DNA of 64,000 nucleotides from Acytostelium subglobosum LB1 (taxonomy: Eukaryota > Evosea > Eumycetozoa > Acytosteliales > Acytosteliaceae), in the NCBI RefSeq assembly GCF_000787575.1, contig NW_012236513.1:124001-188000 (forward strand). Direction: 5' to 3'. The notes under the pieces are model-generated. The model worked only from the letters and a program-made list of their open reading frames with translations, did no database searches and was not told the origin of the DNA. The position numbers and the translations under genes are program-made. Positions 33,501 to 44,870 of this stretch are shown here, one piece after another; the stretch's first letter is position 1; each line of letters opens with the position of its first letter.

Positions 33501-35880
33501 CGTACGACACCCTACGCCTTTGGATCACAAACACTGGTGGCGAGGGAGCCTCCAAGATCAACCACCTGCTGACGCTGTCGCTGAAGCTCGAGTCCGAGTC
33601 GGTCTTCCTGTACAACATCCTCAAGAAGACTCTGCCACACATGGCCATCGATGACGTTGAGTCAATCTTTGAGTACATGCTGTTCAACAACAATGGCGTC
33701 TACGAGAAGATCCACACCAAGTCCAAGATCCTTGACATTGTCTACGAGGAGATGCGCAAGTGTCCTTCATTGCTCGAGCACCTGCGCTCACTGGGTGGCT
33801 TCAACATTGTCTTCTCGATGATAGAGATACCCAACGAGGAGATCAGAGTCACTGCAATCAAGATGATCGGTCTGCTGATGCACTCCAACTCCAAGGCAGC
33901 GTCACTCTTCCGTAGGAACAGTGGCTTTGACCTGTTGGCCGTCATGCTCTCTCGCTATCCACCCTCACTGGCCGTGTGCCGCGCTCTTACCGTTCTTATG
34001 GTGGATGGCTATCGCTTCGACCCCAAGTGCGTGTCTGAGACCAAGCAACGATCGTCCAGTTGGATATCTCTCGACTTTTTCACCAGAGACAAGAGCTCAG
34101 ATGCTTTGTCGGCAATGGCAAACAAGGACGCCAACAGAGACACCAGCAAGGATAGCAGTGTCAGTGATGATTCATCAAGCGATCACGTCGATGACATGCA
34201 GGGTATGGAGAACAGAGGCGACGGCAGAACCATCGTCTACCCAGAGGCCCTCCACACTGTTATCATGTTACTCTACAATCTTCCAAATCAACAACAACAA
34301 CAGCAACAGCAACAACAAGACGTTGAGGCTATTCGCAATGTTCAGTACCAATCACTGGTGGAGATTGAGAAGATCTTGGACAATATGAACATGGAGATTC
34401 TCTGGAATCAATCATGGTTCGAGTGGCTGTACCAATTCATCGAGAATCAGGGCTTCCAGTTGACCAAGGAGAACAAGGTCTACAAGCAGACATTATCCAT
34501 TTGCAAGAAGATGTTGATACACGACGTTGTCAAGAAGACTTCAAAGATCATCAAGGTCAAAGGTAAGTTTGGTATGGTGGATAAAGGAAATAGATACGTA
34601 CTAACTATTATGAATCACTTAACAGAGGTCTGCATTGACCTGGAGGAGTTTTATGTACATATTATGGACTCTGTTTTGGATTACATCGAGAGGGACTTTG
34701 TCTTGGCGACAAATGAAGCCAATGATATCATCAAGAACCTGGTACTCTACTTCAAGACATTGGAGGACATTGCTGTACCACCAGTCACATCAATGAGGAT
34801 ACTCAACTCTATCAATCAATTGGCCTTCCACAACACACCATCCATCCGAGCATCCATGAAGTCCAACGGACTCTTTGACCTCAGAGATACATTGATCATC
34901 CAGTTGTTAAGATGTAAGTATAATAATGGATATATATATAGTGGATTGTCCAAAGGCTAACATCGTGATGACATAATCAAACAGGTGATATCAAGGGAGT
35001 TATAATGACATTTGATTTTGAATGCGTTGTGGACCAGAAGGCATTCAGAGAAGCAAACAATGGCCTCCTGTACTTGCTCTACTTCTTCCATATCTCTGTC
35101 AATGATCCACAATTGCAGTATGACATCTGTGCCATTCTCAAGAACGTCTTTGGCAGCAGCGAGGAGAACAGGAAGATCATATCCAATATCCTTGAGGACG
35201 CCACTGTGATCCATCTCTTCTTTGACAACAACAACATGTCACAACACTCACCAGTGGCAGGACACCACAACAACGATGACATAGAGAACAACGATCCAAT
35301 CACCTACTTTATCGAGAGCTACTACCGTGAAGAGTTCACCCCCAAGCGCATCGAGATCGAGACGAGAATCGGCAAGCTCCTGGCACCAGTCGAGACCAAG
35401 TTCAACAGTCAGCAGGAGAAGTTGGTCAAGTCAAAGGAGAAGCGCATCAAGCAGAGGAAGGACAAGATATCCAAGCAGCAGTCTACCATCCAAAAGTTGG
35501 TGCAAGAGACTGAGGAGAAGCGCAAGATCAGGGCCAACAAGATGCAGACACAGTACACCAGCAGATCAAAGCAGATGCCCATTCACTCTGAGGAGCGTCT
35601 AAAGTTGGGCAAGGAGCGATGGGACTACTTCAAGCAGAAGCTATGGGACTCTGTACTGTGGATCAACAACAACGACAATGGTGGTGTCACAACACAATCA
35701 TCGTCCTCCTCCTCCCCATCCAAATCAATTCTACCTTACACATCGCTCATACCAAACGAATCAAACAATAGTACTACTACAATGCCGACGACGACGACTA
35801 CCAACACTACCTCAACAAACAGCAATAACAACAATAGCAGGCAACCTCAACCAACCGAACAACCAAACACCGCAGTGTAA
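27600..35880 (+). CDS. ALFY/neurobeachin/Lvs-like protein lacking the BEACH domain
   Basis: Nine exons: 27600-27703, 27772-28048, 28128-28461, 28547-29496, 29556-29789, 29865-30033, 30108-34562, 34626-34913 and 34985-35880. All phases close, giving 2,568 aa. The body is armadillo/HEAT-like helical repeats, as in the N-terminal part of BEACH proteins, with long Ser/Asn/Gln linkers. A concanavalin-A/LamG-like sandwich lies near residues 1270-1420 (FNFDGFDSYISVG, SGYTFSCWIKTNYF, GSWHHIVITHSKQRISLF). The C-terminus has a charged coiled coil (EKRIKQRKDKISKQQ) and ERWDYFKQKLWDSVLW, the sort of segment that precedes PH-BEACH, then a low-complexity tail and stop. AATAAA follows within 12 bases. No PH, BEACH (about 280 aa) or WD40 repeats occur downstream. 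Confidence 0.82.
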
Positions 35881-36051
35881 CCCTTTTGAATAAAATACCA
35901 GGGCAAACATGTTATGTTTATATTTGTAGACTGATGGAGCTCAGAGAGTTGTGTACAGACCTAGTTGGTGTCACAACAGTCCAAATTGTTGCATTTATGG
36001 CGATGAGAAGATACCATGGAGAACTACAACTGATTGAGATGATACCCGTGT
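35881..36051. other. Short region with orphan protein-like frames
   Basis: Just after the BEACH-related stop, a TTTGTAG acceptor-like site (about 35930) is followed by two open frames on the plus strand. One begins TDGAQRVVYRPSW and stops at TGA. The other starts with ATG and reads MELRELCTDLVGVTTVQ up to a GTGAGT donor-like site near 36055. Neither joins to anything recognisable. They may be remnants or an unplaced exon. Confidence 0.25.
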
Positions 36052-36970
36052 CTACGTGAGTCTACTAGTGTCTAAGTGTTGGAGTTGGACAGGATCGAGT
36101 TGGGCAAAGTATGATTTGTAAGATGACTCGGAAATTACCTCGACCAGAGGCGAGAGAACGGTGCCGGCAAGAATAGCTACTAAGAAGATGCCAGTTGGGG
36201 GCGTTGATTGAGCTCCACCAATGATCAATGTGAGTTGTTTGAGGAGAGACCGTTTCTCTTTTTTGCCGGAATCAAGCAAAAGTCACTGAAAATCGTCAAT
36301 TGCCAGATTGATTGTGCCAGTGGAGAGTGTGACTAACCATGCCACGCCACGATCATACAGCGCGCATTACCATTCGAGCTGAATGTCAATGTGTTGACTA
36401 CTGAGTCTGGTCTTTCCAATGCCAGGTGCTCCAGGGACCACAAGGATTGTGTGAATATGCTGGTCTGGATTATCTTTGTTGATCCACCTCATTTGAACCT
36501 CGTCCTTCATTTCACTCATTACCGATGTTCTGCCAACCAAAGGGAAGGATGGTCCAAATGTTCCCAAATACGAAGTTGTCCCTTTTGACGGAATGAGATT
36601 GCTACTAAGCCATTCATACACTGATTTCGCTGATAAAGGAGTAGCTGGGGAGTTAGTGCAGGGCGAGATGACTATTGTTTATGATGTACTTACTAGCTTG
36701 GCCACCTTGTGATCCTATAGGGGCTTGAGTGTGTATGTTAGTATTGAATGAAGACATTGCGCCGATATTGGACTTACGAGTTGGTTGGGGTGCGAGAACA
36801 CCTTGGATGTATTGCTCGCTGGTCATCCCAATGACTTCAGGTTGGAGGATATTGCTGACATGATTGGCATTATCGAGCAAACTTAATGCCTGGGTCTTGC
36901 CAAGGATGTCAAGACCTTTGTAATACTGAGACTCACAAATAATCTTTCGAGCTTTGTCAGAGTCCGACAT
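36052..36970 (-). pseudogene. Decayed P-loop NTPase-like gene
   Basis: The 5' part is well formed. Exon 1 (36970-36778) is joined to a 21-base exon (36714-36694) and then a third exon from 36644, with good GTAAGT donors. It encodes a helical N-terminus and then GTFGPSFPLVGRTSVM, MRWINKDNPDQHIHTILVV and a Walker A motif, PGAPGIGKTRL. Beyond that the same frame continues to look protein-like for about 100 codons (DRGVAWLVTLSTG, LLKQLTLIIGGAQ) but is interrupted about twice, so the gene appears broken. The layout resembles large dictyostelid P-loop families with a regulatory N-terminus. The exact family is not certain. Confidence 0.5.
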
Positions 36971-37125
36971 GTATGTAATGAGCGAAAGATTGATTAATGA
37001 AGAGAACAGATAATAGTTGTATTCAAAAAAGATAGTGTACAGTTATTATAATAATTTGTGGCATCTCTCACTGTCTGTTAATGATTGATTGAATGAATGA
37101 ATGAATATGTGGACACAACACTTTA

Positions 37126-39255
37126 TTATTTCTTCTTCTTCTTGGAGGTTGTTGTTTGTTCGCTATCATCAAAGTTGATCGTATGGAAGTATAGTGTATC
37201 GGTGTCGTTGGAGTTGACTGGTATCTTGCGCACCAGACATACACCATGGTACTGATCATTCATACGAAGTTGGACTGAAAGTTGTCTGACAATCACTGAC
37301 GTGTTGCGCCGACGCCAAGATGAGTAGCGTGGAACTGAATACTCGATGCGAAGATTATGCGTGGTGACGTTTGGTAGTGAAGCTGCGCACGTCGACACAA
37401 ACGATACCTGTCTATTCGTTAGATTCTGGGTGTTGGCTGTTGGCACCTTGGCATACATCCACAACGTCTTGACGCTGGCGGGGATCGCCGGTGGCTGGAA
37501 GTTGGCCCTGACGTCATTCTCTATCTCGAGGTCTTCAAGTGAAGATGGTATCACAACCCCCTTGAGCTGCGTCAATGATGCCACCAACAGTTGAGTGAGT
37601 CCTTCTGGCAACACTGTATTCTGTGCAATCTGTTTGTACTGCTTTCCCAGTCTGAACCACTTGAGCGACGAGGGCAACACGCCACGCAGGAGAGGACGAT
37701 TGAACATGTCGCCCAGCTCCAACCTTGTCAATGACGACGGCAATGCGTTTGGTTTGATGGATTGATTAAACTCTTCACCTAAGCTCAAGTAAGTGAGTGT
37801 TGATGGGAGGGATCCAATAATGATCGGTTGTTTGCATTGGGCCATGATCAATGTCTTTAGGTTTGATGGAAGTACCTTGGGTACAAAGACGTCTTGATCG
37901 AACGATGCACCAAACACCAACTCTTGTAATGCACTTGGCAATACATTTGCAACCAGCTGTTGATTGTAGAGTTCTTTAAAGGTCAGTGATGTGATGGTTG
38001 AGGGTAGCACACCTGGGGAGAGCAATTGGTTGAATTGTTGGCTAAAAGATAGTGATGTGATGCCCTTTGGTAGAGAGCCTGCATCAATAGGTTGATTGAA
38101 CATAGACTCTGCGAAGGATAGTGTCTTGAGTGACGTTGGAATGACCCCAGGTTGAAGGTATTGATTATAACCTTTGTTGAACGTGAGTGAGGTTAAGGAT
38201 GTTGGAAGCACACCAACCGAGATCATTTGATCAAAGGTATAAGGTAGGTCTATACTGGTCAGTGAGTCTGGCAGCGAGCCTGCAACAAAGATGTGATTGT
38301 AAATTGAGTATCCAATGAAGGATAGAGTCTCGAGCATTGGGGGCAGGATACCAGGTTGAAGCATTTGATTGAACTGAGGTCCAAGTTGAAGGGATCGAAG
38401 TGATTGTGGTAGGTCACCTGGTTGGAGCTCACGATTAAATATCGACGACTTGCCAAATGACAGCTTCTTAAGTGCCGGTGGAAGTACATTGCCTGATAGG
38501 CTTTGATTGAATCCCGCGCCAAGGTACAACGATCTGAGTGATGCCGGTAGTAGACCAACCTCCAAAGGTTGATTGAATGATTCCGAGACAATCAGTGTTT
38601 GGAGGGAATCGGGCAGTGATCCAGGTGCAAACAACATTGGGAATTGTTGTCCTTGATAATAGTCATTGGCGAACTTGAGCTTTATGAGCGATCGTGGCAA
38701 TACGCGTGGTGTAATTGTAAATCTGTATCGTGACCTAAGCTTCAATGAGCGGAGATTGTCTGGCAGGGAGCCCGGCTTCAACTCATGAGTGATGTATTCA
38801 AAGGTTATACTGGTGATTGAGTTTGGCAATGTTATTGGTAGTTCACAACTTTGACACCAAAGTTTACCAAGCACCAACTTGGTCAGAGAGTGAGGTAGAT
38901 ACTCTGTCACAATCTGATGTCTCGAGTTATATGTCAATCTAGTCAATGTTGATGGGAATATATAATCATCCAACTGTGCATCAACACTATATGTTGTACT
39001 CTTCATTCCATGCATCATTGCAATGACTGATGTCTTTGTACTACTAGTTGTAGTTGTACTTGTTGTAGTTGTTGTTGTTGTATTGTCTTGTGGACGAAGA
39101 AGTGGAGTATCACGTTGAAAGTTGATCTCTGGCATTTGTCGACTCATGTAGACGAATAGTCGTTTACATGTTAGTCCAAGACAAAGTGCATCAAATGGCC
39201 AATCCTTCATATAATCGAATATCTGTCTAACTACAAGTGTTGAAAGTGTGTCCAT
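37126..39255 (-). CDS. FNIP-repeat protein with F-box-like N-terminus
   Basis: Single exon, 709 aa. The start is the first ATG in frame (39255). The first 45 residues (LVVRQIFDYMKDWPFDALCLGLTCKRLF in pattern) resemble an F-box, suggesting a substrate receptor of an SCF-type ubiquitin ligase. A Thr-rich spacer follows, then roughly twenty FNIP units of about 22 residues with the pattern P-x-S-L-x-x-L-x-x-G-x-x-F-N-Q, for example LPDSLTSIDLPYTFDQ. The units form a leucine-rich-repeat-like solenoid. A C-terminal domain of about 130 residues and a terminal lysine run complete it. FNIP proteins are greatly expanded in dictyostelids. A second copy lies at 59326-61023. Confidence 0.88.
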   Translation of the reverse strand: MDTLSTLVVRQIFDYMKDWPFDALCLGLTCKRLFVYMSRQMPEINFQRDTPLLRPQDNTTTTTTTSTTTTSSTKTSVIAMMHGMKSTTYSVDAQLDDYIFPSTLTRLTYNSRHQIVTEYLPHSLTKLVLGKLWCQSCELPITLPNSITSITFEYITHELKPGSLPDNLRSLKLRSRYRFTITPRVLPRSLIKLKFANDYYQGQQFPMLFAPGSLPDSLQTLIVSESFNQPLEVGLLPASLRSLYLGAGFNQSLSGNVLPPALKKLSFGKSSIFNRELQPGDLPQSLRSLQLGPQFNQMLQPGILPPMLETLSFIGYSIYNHIFVAGSLPDSLTSIDLPYTFDQMISVGVLPTSLTSLTFNKGYNQYLQPGVIPTSLKTLSFAESMFNQPIDAGSLPKGITSLSFSQQFNQLLSPGVLPSTITSLTFKELYNQQLVANVLPSALQELVFGASFDQDVFVPKVLPSNLKTLIMAQCKQPIIIGSLPSTLTYLSLGEEFNQSIKPNALPSSLTRLELGDMFNRPLLRGVLPSSLKWFRLGKQYKQIAQNTVLPEGLTQLLVASLTQLKGVVIPSSLEDLEIENDVRANFQPPAIPASVKTLWMYAKVPTANTQNLTNRQVSFVSTCAASLPNVTTHNLRIEYSVPRYSSWRRRNTSVIVRQLSVQLRMNDQYHGVCLVRKIPVNSNDTDTLYFHTINFDDSEQTTTSKKKKK

Positions 39256-39577
39256 ATCTCTATCTCTATTATTATTATCTCTATCTGTATTGAATGAATG
39301 AACATCAAACAAACAAAGTGGACCCACTTTTGATCATGATCATTTTGTTCCAAGAATTGATAATAATATCTTTAAAAAGTGATGACTCTGAGCCTGGTTA
39401 GTTCATCGGGTGATGTTCTCATGGAAACAATAACCATCACCAAGGCATTGACTTGTCTATCCGATGTGATCACACGAGACAAACAACAAACATCAGCGTC
39501 TTGGAACTGGCGGCATCGCGCTGGGTGCCGATGCCATGGGATTGAGTGAGAAGAGTTGTGCTCCTGTGTATATATTG

Positions 39578-39640
39578 GACGGCGCCGACGACACTCCATC
39601 CTGCCCATCGATGGGCGGGACGGCCGGGTCGGCGCCAAGT
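39578..39640. other. GC-rich nested inverted repeat
   Basis: GGCGCCGAC (39581-39589) is matched by its exact reverse complement GTCGGCGCC (39628-39636). Nested inside is CCTGCCCATCGATGGGCGGG (39600-39619), which forms a hairpin of eight pairs (one a G-T wobble) over a TCGA loop. It lies about 70 bases beyond the stop of the mitochondrial-carrier gene. GC content is far above the neighbouring noncoding DNA. A stable cruciform or RNA structure in the carrier's 3' UTR is the simplest reading. Confidence 0.6.
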
Positions 39641-39707
39641 CGCTTCGATCGATCGAGATTTAGTTAAGGTTAAAGTTAAGTTAATGTACAGATCATCGCG
39701 CTCGCCA

Positions 39708-40863
39708 CTAATGTCCGGCGCCGCCACTCTCCTTGGCACTGGGGAACAGCAGCAGAGCAGCTTCGTACACAAAGAAGTTGAGACTGACGGTGGGGATCAC
39801 CTTGGCGTAGGCCGGTTTGATGCCGTGGTAGAGCGCGCGCACACCCTCGTCCGTGGCGATCTTGTAGGCGCAGTGGGCAAAGTTGCGGTAGACCACCGTG
39901 CTGCCATTGTAGCCCTGTAGCATGATGCGTCGCTTGATCACGTCCAGGGGGTATAGTATCGTCATGGCGTACGCGCCACTCAGTGCGCCGTAAACCGTTG
40001 AGAGGTAGACGGGTGGTGGTGTAGCGGTGACATCTCCTCCTCCACCACTATTGTTCATATACAGTTTGTTGCCCATCGACTTGAACCATTCGTACGAGGC
40101 AAAGTTGAGCGCAGAGAATGGCGCGATGTTGAGTATGCCTGCGCTCAGGCCTCTGAACAAGCCGCGCACGCCCTCTTGCTGCACGGTCGACTGTACACAA
40201 TGCATTATGCTACTATATCGAGGAGTCTCGCCAAACTGCAAGGTCATCTTTGTCTTGACGACCTCAAGAGGATATGTAAATGTGACAGATGTGACACCAG
40301 CGCATGCGCCAGCCCAAAGTTGTTGTGTTCTTGTTATTGATGATAATGGTTGATCGCCAATCATCATCTAATATTATTGATTGATTGATTGAGTGAGTGA
40401 GTTAAGGTTGGGATACATCTTGTTGTGTGAGGGACAACAAACATACATGTTTAAAGTACTCGTAGGAGTAGAATCGAATGGCCGAGTGAGGGCCTGCCTT
40501 GAGTACATTGGTTCCATTGCCTTTGAATAGTCCACGTATTCCTTCTTCGCGCCATATAGTCATTAGGCCTGAACCTATATTATTGTATTTGGTTCCATTG
40601 TTCAACAATGGTTGTGCCTGCAGTGATTGAATAAATGAGTGAATGAGCTAGATTGAGCGATTGTTCGTTCGACAGACAATTACTTGATTGAGTATCTTTA
40701 GTCGCTCCAAGGGTGCAGTCAGAGTACGTGAGACAACACCAGATATGCCACCAGCATAGAGTGATCGAATGTTTGAATGAGACGTCGATGATGTCGGTGA
40801 CCCAGTTGTTGTCGTTGGTACTGTAGCAGTTTCCAATGTTGTTGATTGATCGCGTGTCATCAT
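39708..40863 (-). CDS. Mitochondrial substrate carrier (SLC25 family, CoA/adenine-nucleotide type)
   Basis: Inner-membrane carrier of six helices. Exons 40863-40684, 40617-40447 and 40367-39708 join in phase 0 to 336 aa. The three carrier repeats each show the P-x-[DE]-x-x-[KR] signature: PLERLK, PLEVVKTK and PLDVIKRR, each followed downstream by a glycine-containing loop (EEGIRGLFKGNGTNVLK, QEGVRGLFRGLSAG, DEGVRALYHGIKPA). GNGTNVLKAGPHSAIRFYSYE and LERLKILNQ resemble the SLC25A16/SLC25A42 (coenzyme A) and Grave-disease carrier group. A Thr/Ser-rich stretch of about 35 residues leads in. Substrate is an inference. The first codons and the GH63 gene diverge from one shared upstream region. Confidence 0.88.
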
Positions 40864-41735
40864 GAATGAATGCTATGTATATATGTATATATATGTAGTT
40901 AAAGATGAAGGAGTAAGAGGCACACTTACACCTCACTCTCTATCTCTTGTAATTTCGAATCAATGAATCTGATGTCGACAGCGAATGTCTGTTTCATTCA
41001 AAGTGTGGTGCCCCTCCCACGAGTAGACCCTATCGGTCCCATAATACAAAGGGACAAGGCTAGATAGAAGTTCGCGACGTCTTTGGAGTCATCAACATCA
41101 TTGATAACTTAAGAACTAAGAATGTCAACAAACATATCTAAAGTTCCTTGCAAATAAGAATGAGAACGAAAGTCTATAAATAGAGAGAGAACATCCTCAT
41201 AAATACAATGTCCAACTTATATTTGGGATCAACAAAGACCCAATTCAATTGTCATTCGGGAATGATATTTATAAGTCATGAATACGATTGTAACCTTTCG
41301 TCCCAATGAACATTTTAGTCGACCTACCTTCCAGTGCTTCCACGAGTCAATTTGGAATGTGACGGACCGACTGGTCACATGAACTACACACATGGCCCAT
41401 TTCTCAAAGCAGGGGTGTCATAGTGTCGGACAACACACAAAGATGGAAGCAAGTAAAGGTTGATCACAACAAACACACACATCCCTTTTGGAGTGTAATT
41501 TAGAATCAGAGATGTGATTGAACCCAAGTGTTGTTGTGTGTTGTTGAAGTTAACACACAACACTTCGAGATCTCTCTTGTGAACATCAACCAACACTTCA
41601 TCACTCATCCTACATTCATTCATTCACTCACCTCACATCAGTTCATTCATTCATTCATTCATTCATTCATTCAGTTCATTCAGATCATTCTTATTCATAT
41701 ACTTACACAGATATATATTATAAGAAACAACAACA
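40864..41735. promoter_or_regulatory. Divergent intergenic region between carrier and GH63 gene
   Basis: About 870 bases from which the carrier (left) and the glycosidase (right) are transcribed apart. The right end holds a CATT repeat (41643-41672) in the glycosidase leader. No other gene is seen. The short open frames on either strand lack protein-like composition. Confidence 0.5.
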
Positions 41736-44700
41736 ATGTCAACTACAGGATTTGCTTCATTGGATGATGAGGCTTGGGTGGACCTACCATTCTATAACAA
41801 TCCATGTGCTGAGATGCAGAGATTGGTCGACTCGGCCAAGAGAAAGACTGACTGGAAATCATGGTATGGTATATGAATAGATGCATGGATGGATTATTGT
41901 TTTGAATACTAATCATTCATAATTAGGGGAACATATGTATCTGATAGAGAGTGGAGCACTGTCAGAGAGGACTACAGTGAGGGTGGCAATGTCTGGGAGT
42001 ATTTCCCTCATGGTATGTTTGTGTTATGATTGAATGGAATGTAGATCAGTTGGTAACTTATATCGTAATGTTCATGTAGACCATGCAAGAAGCAGAGCAT
42101 ACCGCTGGGGTGAGGATGCCATCGGAGGCTTCTGTAACCGTTTCCAGAACTTATGTCTTGCCACTGCCTTTTGGAATGGCAATGATCCAATCATCAAGGA
42201 GAGACTGTTTGGACTAACAGGACCAGAGGGTAACCACGGTGAAGATGGTATGTACTTGATCCCTTAGTGTCACATGATCAATCACTCACTCAACCAATCA
42301 CGATGAATCAATCAATCAAAGTTAAGGAACATTACTTCTACTTGGACAACACACCTACACATTCGTACTCAAAGATGTTGTATAAGTATCCCCAGAATGA
42401 GTTCCCTTATGAACATATTGTTCATGAGAATAGGAGAAGGACCAAGTTCGATCCAGAGTTTGAGTTGGAGGACACGGGCATATTTGACAACGATGAGTAC
42501 TTTGATATCTTTATCGAATGGGGCAAGGCCTCAGAGAACGACATCATCGGCAGAGTGACCGTCCACAACAGAGGACCAAAGGAGGCACCCATCACAGTGC
42601 TGCCACACCTATGGTACCGTAACACATGGTCGTGGGGCTACAGCGACAAGCGACCATTCATCAGGACGCAGCGTCCTGGTGTGGCCTTTGGTGAGGAGCA
42701 TCACATCGGTCCACTGTGGTTCGCCGTGAGCGATGGCGAGGGCACAGAGATGGGACCCGCATCGCCAGTTGCCGAGGGCGAGGAGCCCAAGAAGGTGCTG
42801 TGGGAGCGCGACGTCGAGTTCATGTTCACAGAGAACGACACCAACACTGAGCGACACTACAACTTCCCCAACAAGACTCCCTATGTCAAGGACGGCATCA
42901 ACAACGCCGTGGTCAAGGGCTGGAAGGACGTTGTCAACAACTCGAGCGGAACCAAGATGGCTGCCAAGTTCTTCAAGGTGCTCAAGCCGGGCGAGTCCTA
43001 CACCGTCAAGATCAGAATGGCCAACTACGAGCTGGACACCCCGTGGAGCGACTACGATGAGCTGTTTGCCACACGTATCAAGGAGTGCGACGCCTACTAC
43101 AACTTTGTCCATCCCAAGGGCATCAACGATGACATGAAGGCTGTGCAGCGCCAGGCCCTGGCCGGCCTGCTCTGGACCAAGCAGTTCTACCACTTTGGTG
43201 TGCAGATGTGGAAGCACGGCGATCCAATCATCCCGCGCAATGAGGCTACGCCCGTGGTGCGCAACAAGCATTGGGACCACTTCTACGCCAACGATGTGAT
43301 CTCCATGCCCGACAAGTGGGAGTACCCCTGGTTCGCCACTTGGGACCTCTGTTTCCACATGGTGCCGTTGGTTCTGGTTGACCACGAGTGGGCGAAGCGC
43401 CAGCTGGTGTTGCTGACCCGTGAGTGGTACATGGCGCCCAATGGCCAGCTGCCCGCTTATGAGTTCCAGTTTGGAGACGTCAACCCACCCGTGCACGCAT
43501 GGGCCACACTGATGGTGTACAACTACATCAAGAAGAAGACGGGCCACAAGGACATCAACTTCCTCGAGGAGATCTTCCATAAGCTTCTGCTCAACTTCAC
43601 CTGGTGGGTCAACCGCAAGGATGAGCATGGCAACAACATCTTTGAGGGTGGTTTCCTAGGCCTGGATAACATCAGTGTGTTTGATCGTTCAGCACCAATC
43701 CCAGGCGGCGGCAAGCTGGAGCAGGCCGACGGTACTGCCTGGATGGGCCTGTTCAGTTTGAACATGCTGGCCATGGCCCTGGAGCTGGCCCAGGAGCGTC
43801 CCTCCTACGAGGGCATTGCCACCAAGTTCTTGGAGCATTTCATCTACATTGCCAACAGTGTCACGCATCCTGGCGAGGGTACCGCCGAGTCGGGCGGCCG
43901 CAGAGGTCTGTGGGACGACATTGAAGGATTCTTCTTCGACTCGATCACCACCCCAAGTGGATGGTCGCAGCAGATCAAGATGTACTCGCTCGTTGGACTC
44001 ATCCCACTGTTCGCCGTGCATGTGCTGCAGCAGGAGGTGCTGGAGAAGCTTCCACGCTTCAAGTCCAGACTAGAATGGTTCGTGCGCTACCGTCCACATC
44101 TCGTGTCATCGATGGCCTCGTTCATGGTGCCAGGCCAAGACCAGAGCAAGCTGTTGTCAATTGTCAACAAGGAGCGTCTAACCAAGATCCTAACCAAGAT
44201 GCTGGACGAGGACAAGTTCATGTCAGAGGTTGGCATCCGCTCGCTGTCCAAGCAGCATCGTGACGAGCCATATATCTTCAATCTTATGGGCAACACCACA
44301 TCTGTGCACTACGAGCCAGGTGAGGCTACTTCCACCATCATGGGTGGCAACTCCAACTGGCGTGGCAGTGTCTGGATCTGTGTCAACTTCCTCATGATCG
44401 AGGCACTCAAGTCCTACCACTCGTACTATGGCAACGACTTCCAGATCGAGTTCCCAACTGGCTCAGGCAACATGGTGACTTTGGATGTCGTGCAGCGTGA
44501 GATCTCAATCAGACTGATCAACATCTTTACCAAGGATGAGAAGGGAGTGCGTAGATTCTCGAGCAACAAGCCCATCTTCCAGAAGGAGCACTGGCGCGAC
44601 CACATCCTCTTCCACGAGTACTTCCATGGTGAGAATGGACTTGGACTTGGCGCATCCCATCAGACAGGTTGGACAGCACTTGTTGCCAAACTCATTGACG

Positions 44701-44756
44701 AGTATGGCGTCCCCGAGCCCGATGCACCACCATCATCTGCAACCATGTCGCCCTAA
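41736..44756 (+). CDS. GH63 family glycoside hydrolase
   Basis: Exons 41736-41863, 41927-42012, 42080-42247 and 42322-44756 join in frame to 938 aa. Family GH63 inverting glycosidases include processing alpha-glucosidase I, but this protein lacks a signal peptide and transmembrane anchor and matches the large bacterial-type GH63 proteins. Visible features: an N-terminal beta-sandwich region ([30 protein letters not shown]), an (alpha/alpha)6 barrel with [14 protein letters not shown] (probable general-acid Asp), [24 protein letters not shown], the clan signature NWRGSVWI, and [13 protein letters not shown] (probable catalytic base Glu). Catalytic roles are by analogy to E. coli YgjK. Coding GC is the highest in the window, suggesting high expression. 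A cytosolic role on storage or recycled glucans is inferred. Confidence 0.85.
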
Positions 44757-44870
44757 ATGAACTACGTTACATCGTACTCCTGGCACTCACATCAATCCTA
44801 ATTATTCATTCATTCTATCAAACTAACTATCTCAATACATTCATCAATCATTTGCGTTCCTTGACTAACT

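Noticed and set aside
42609-43628. 339-codon minus-strand frame opposite the GH63 gene
   Set aside because: It lies wholly inside strongly conserved GH63 coding sequence. Long antisense frames are expected where coding GC is high.
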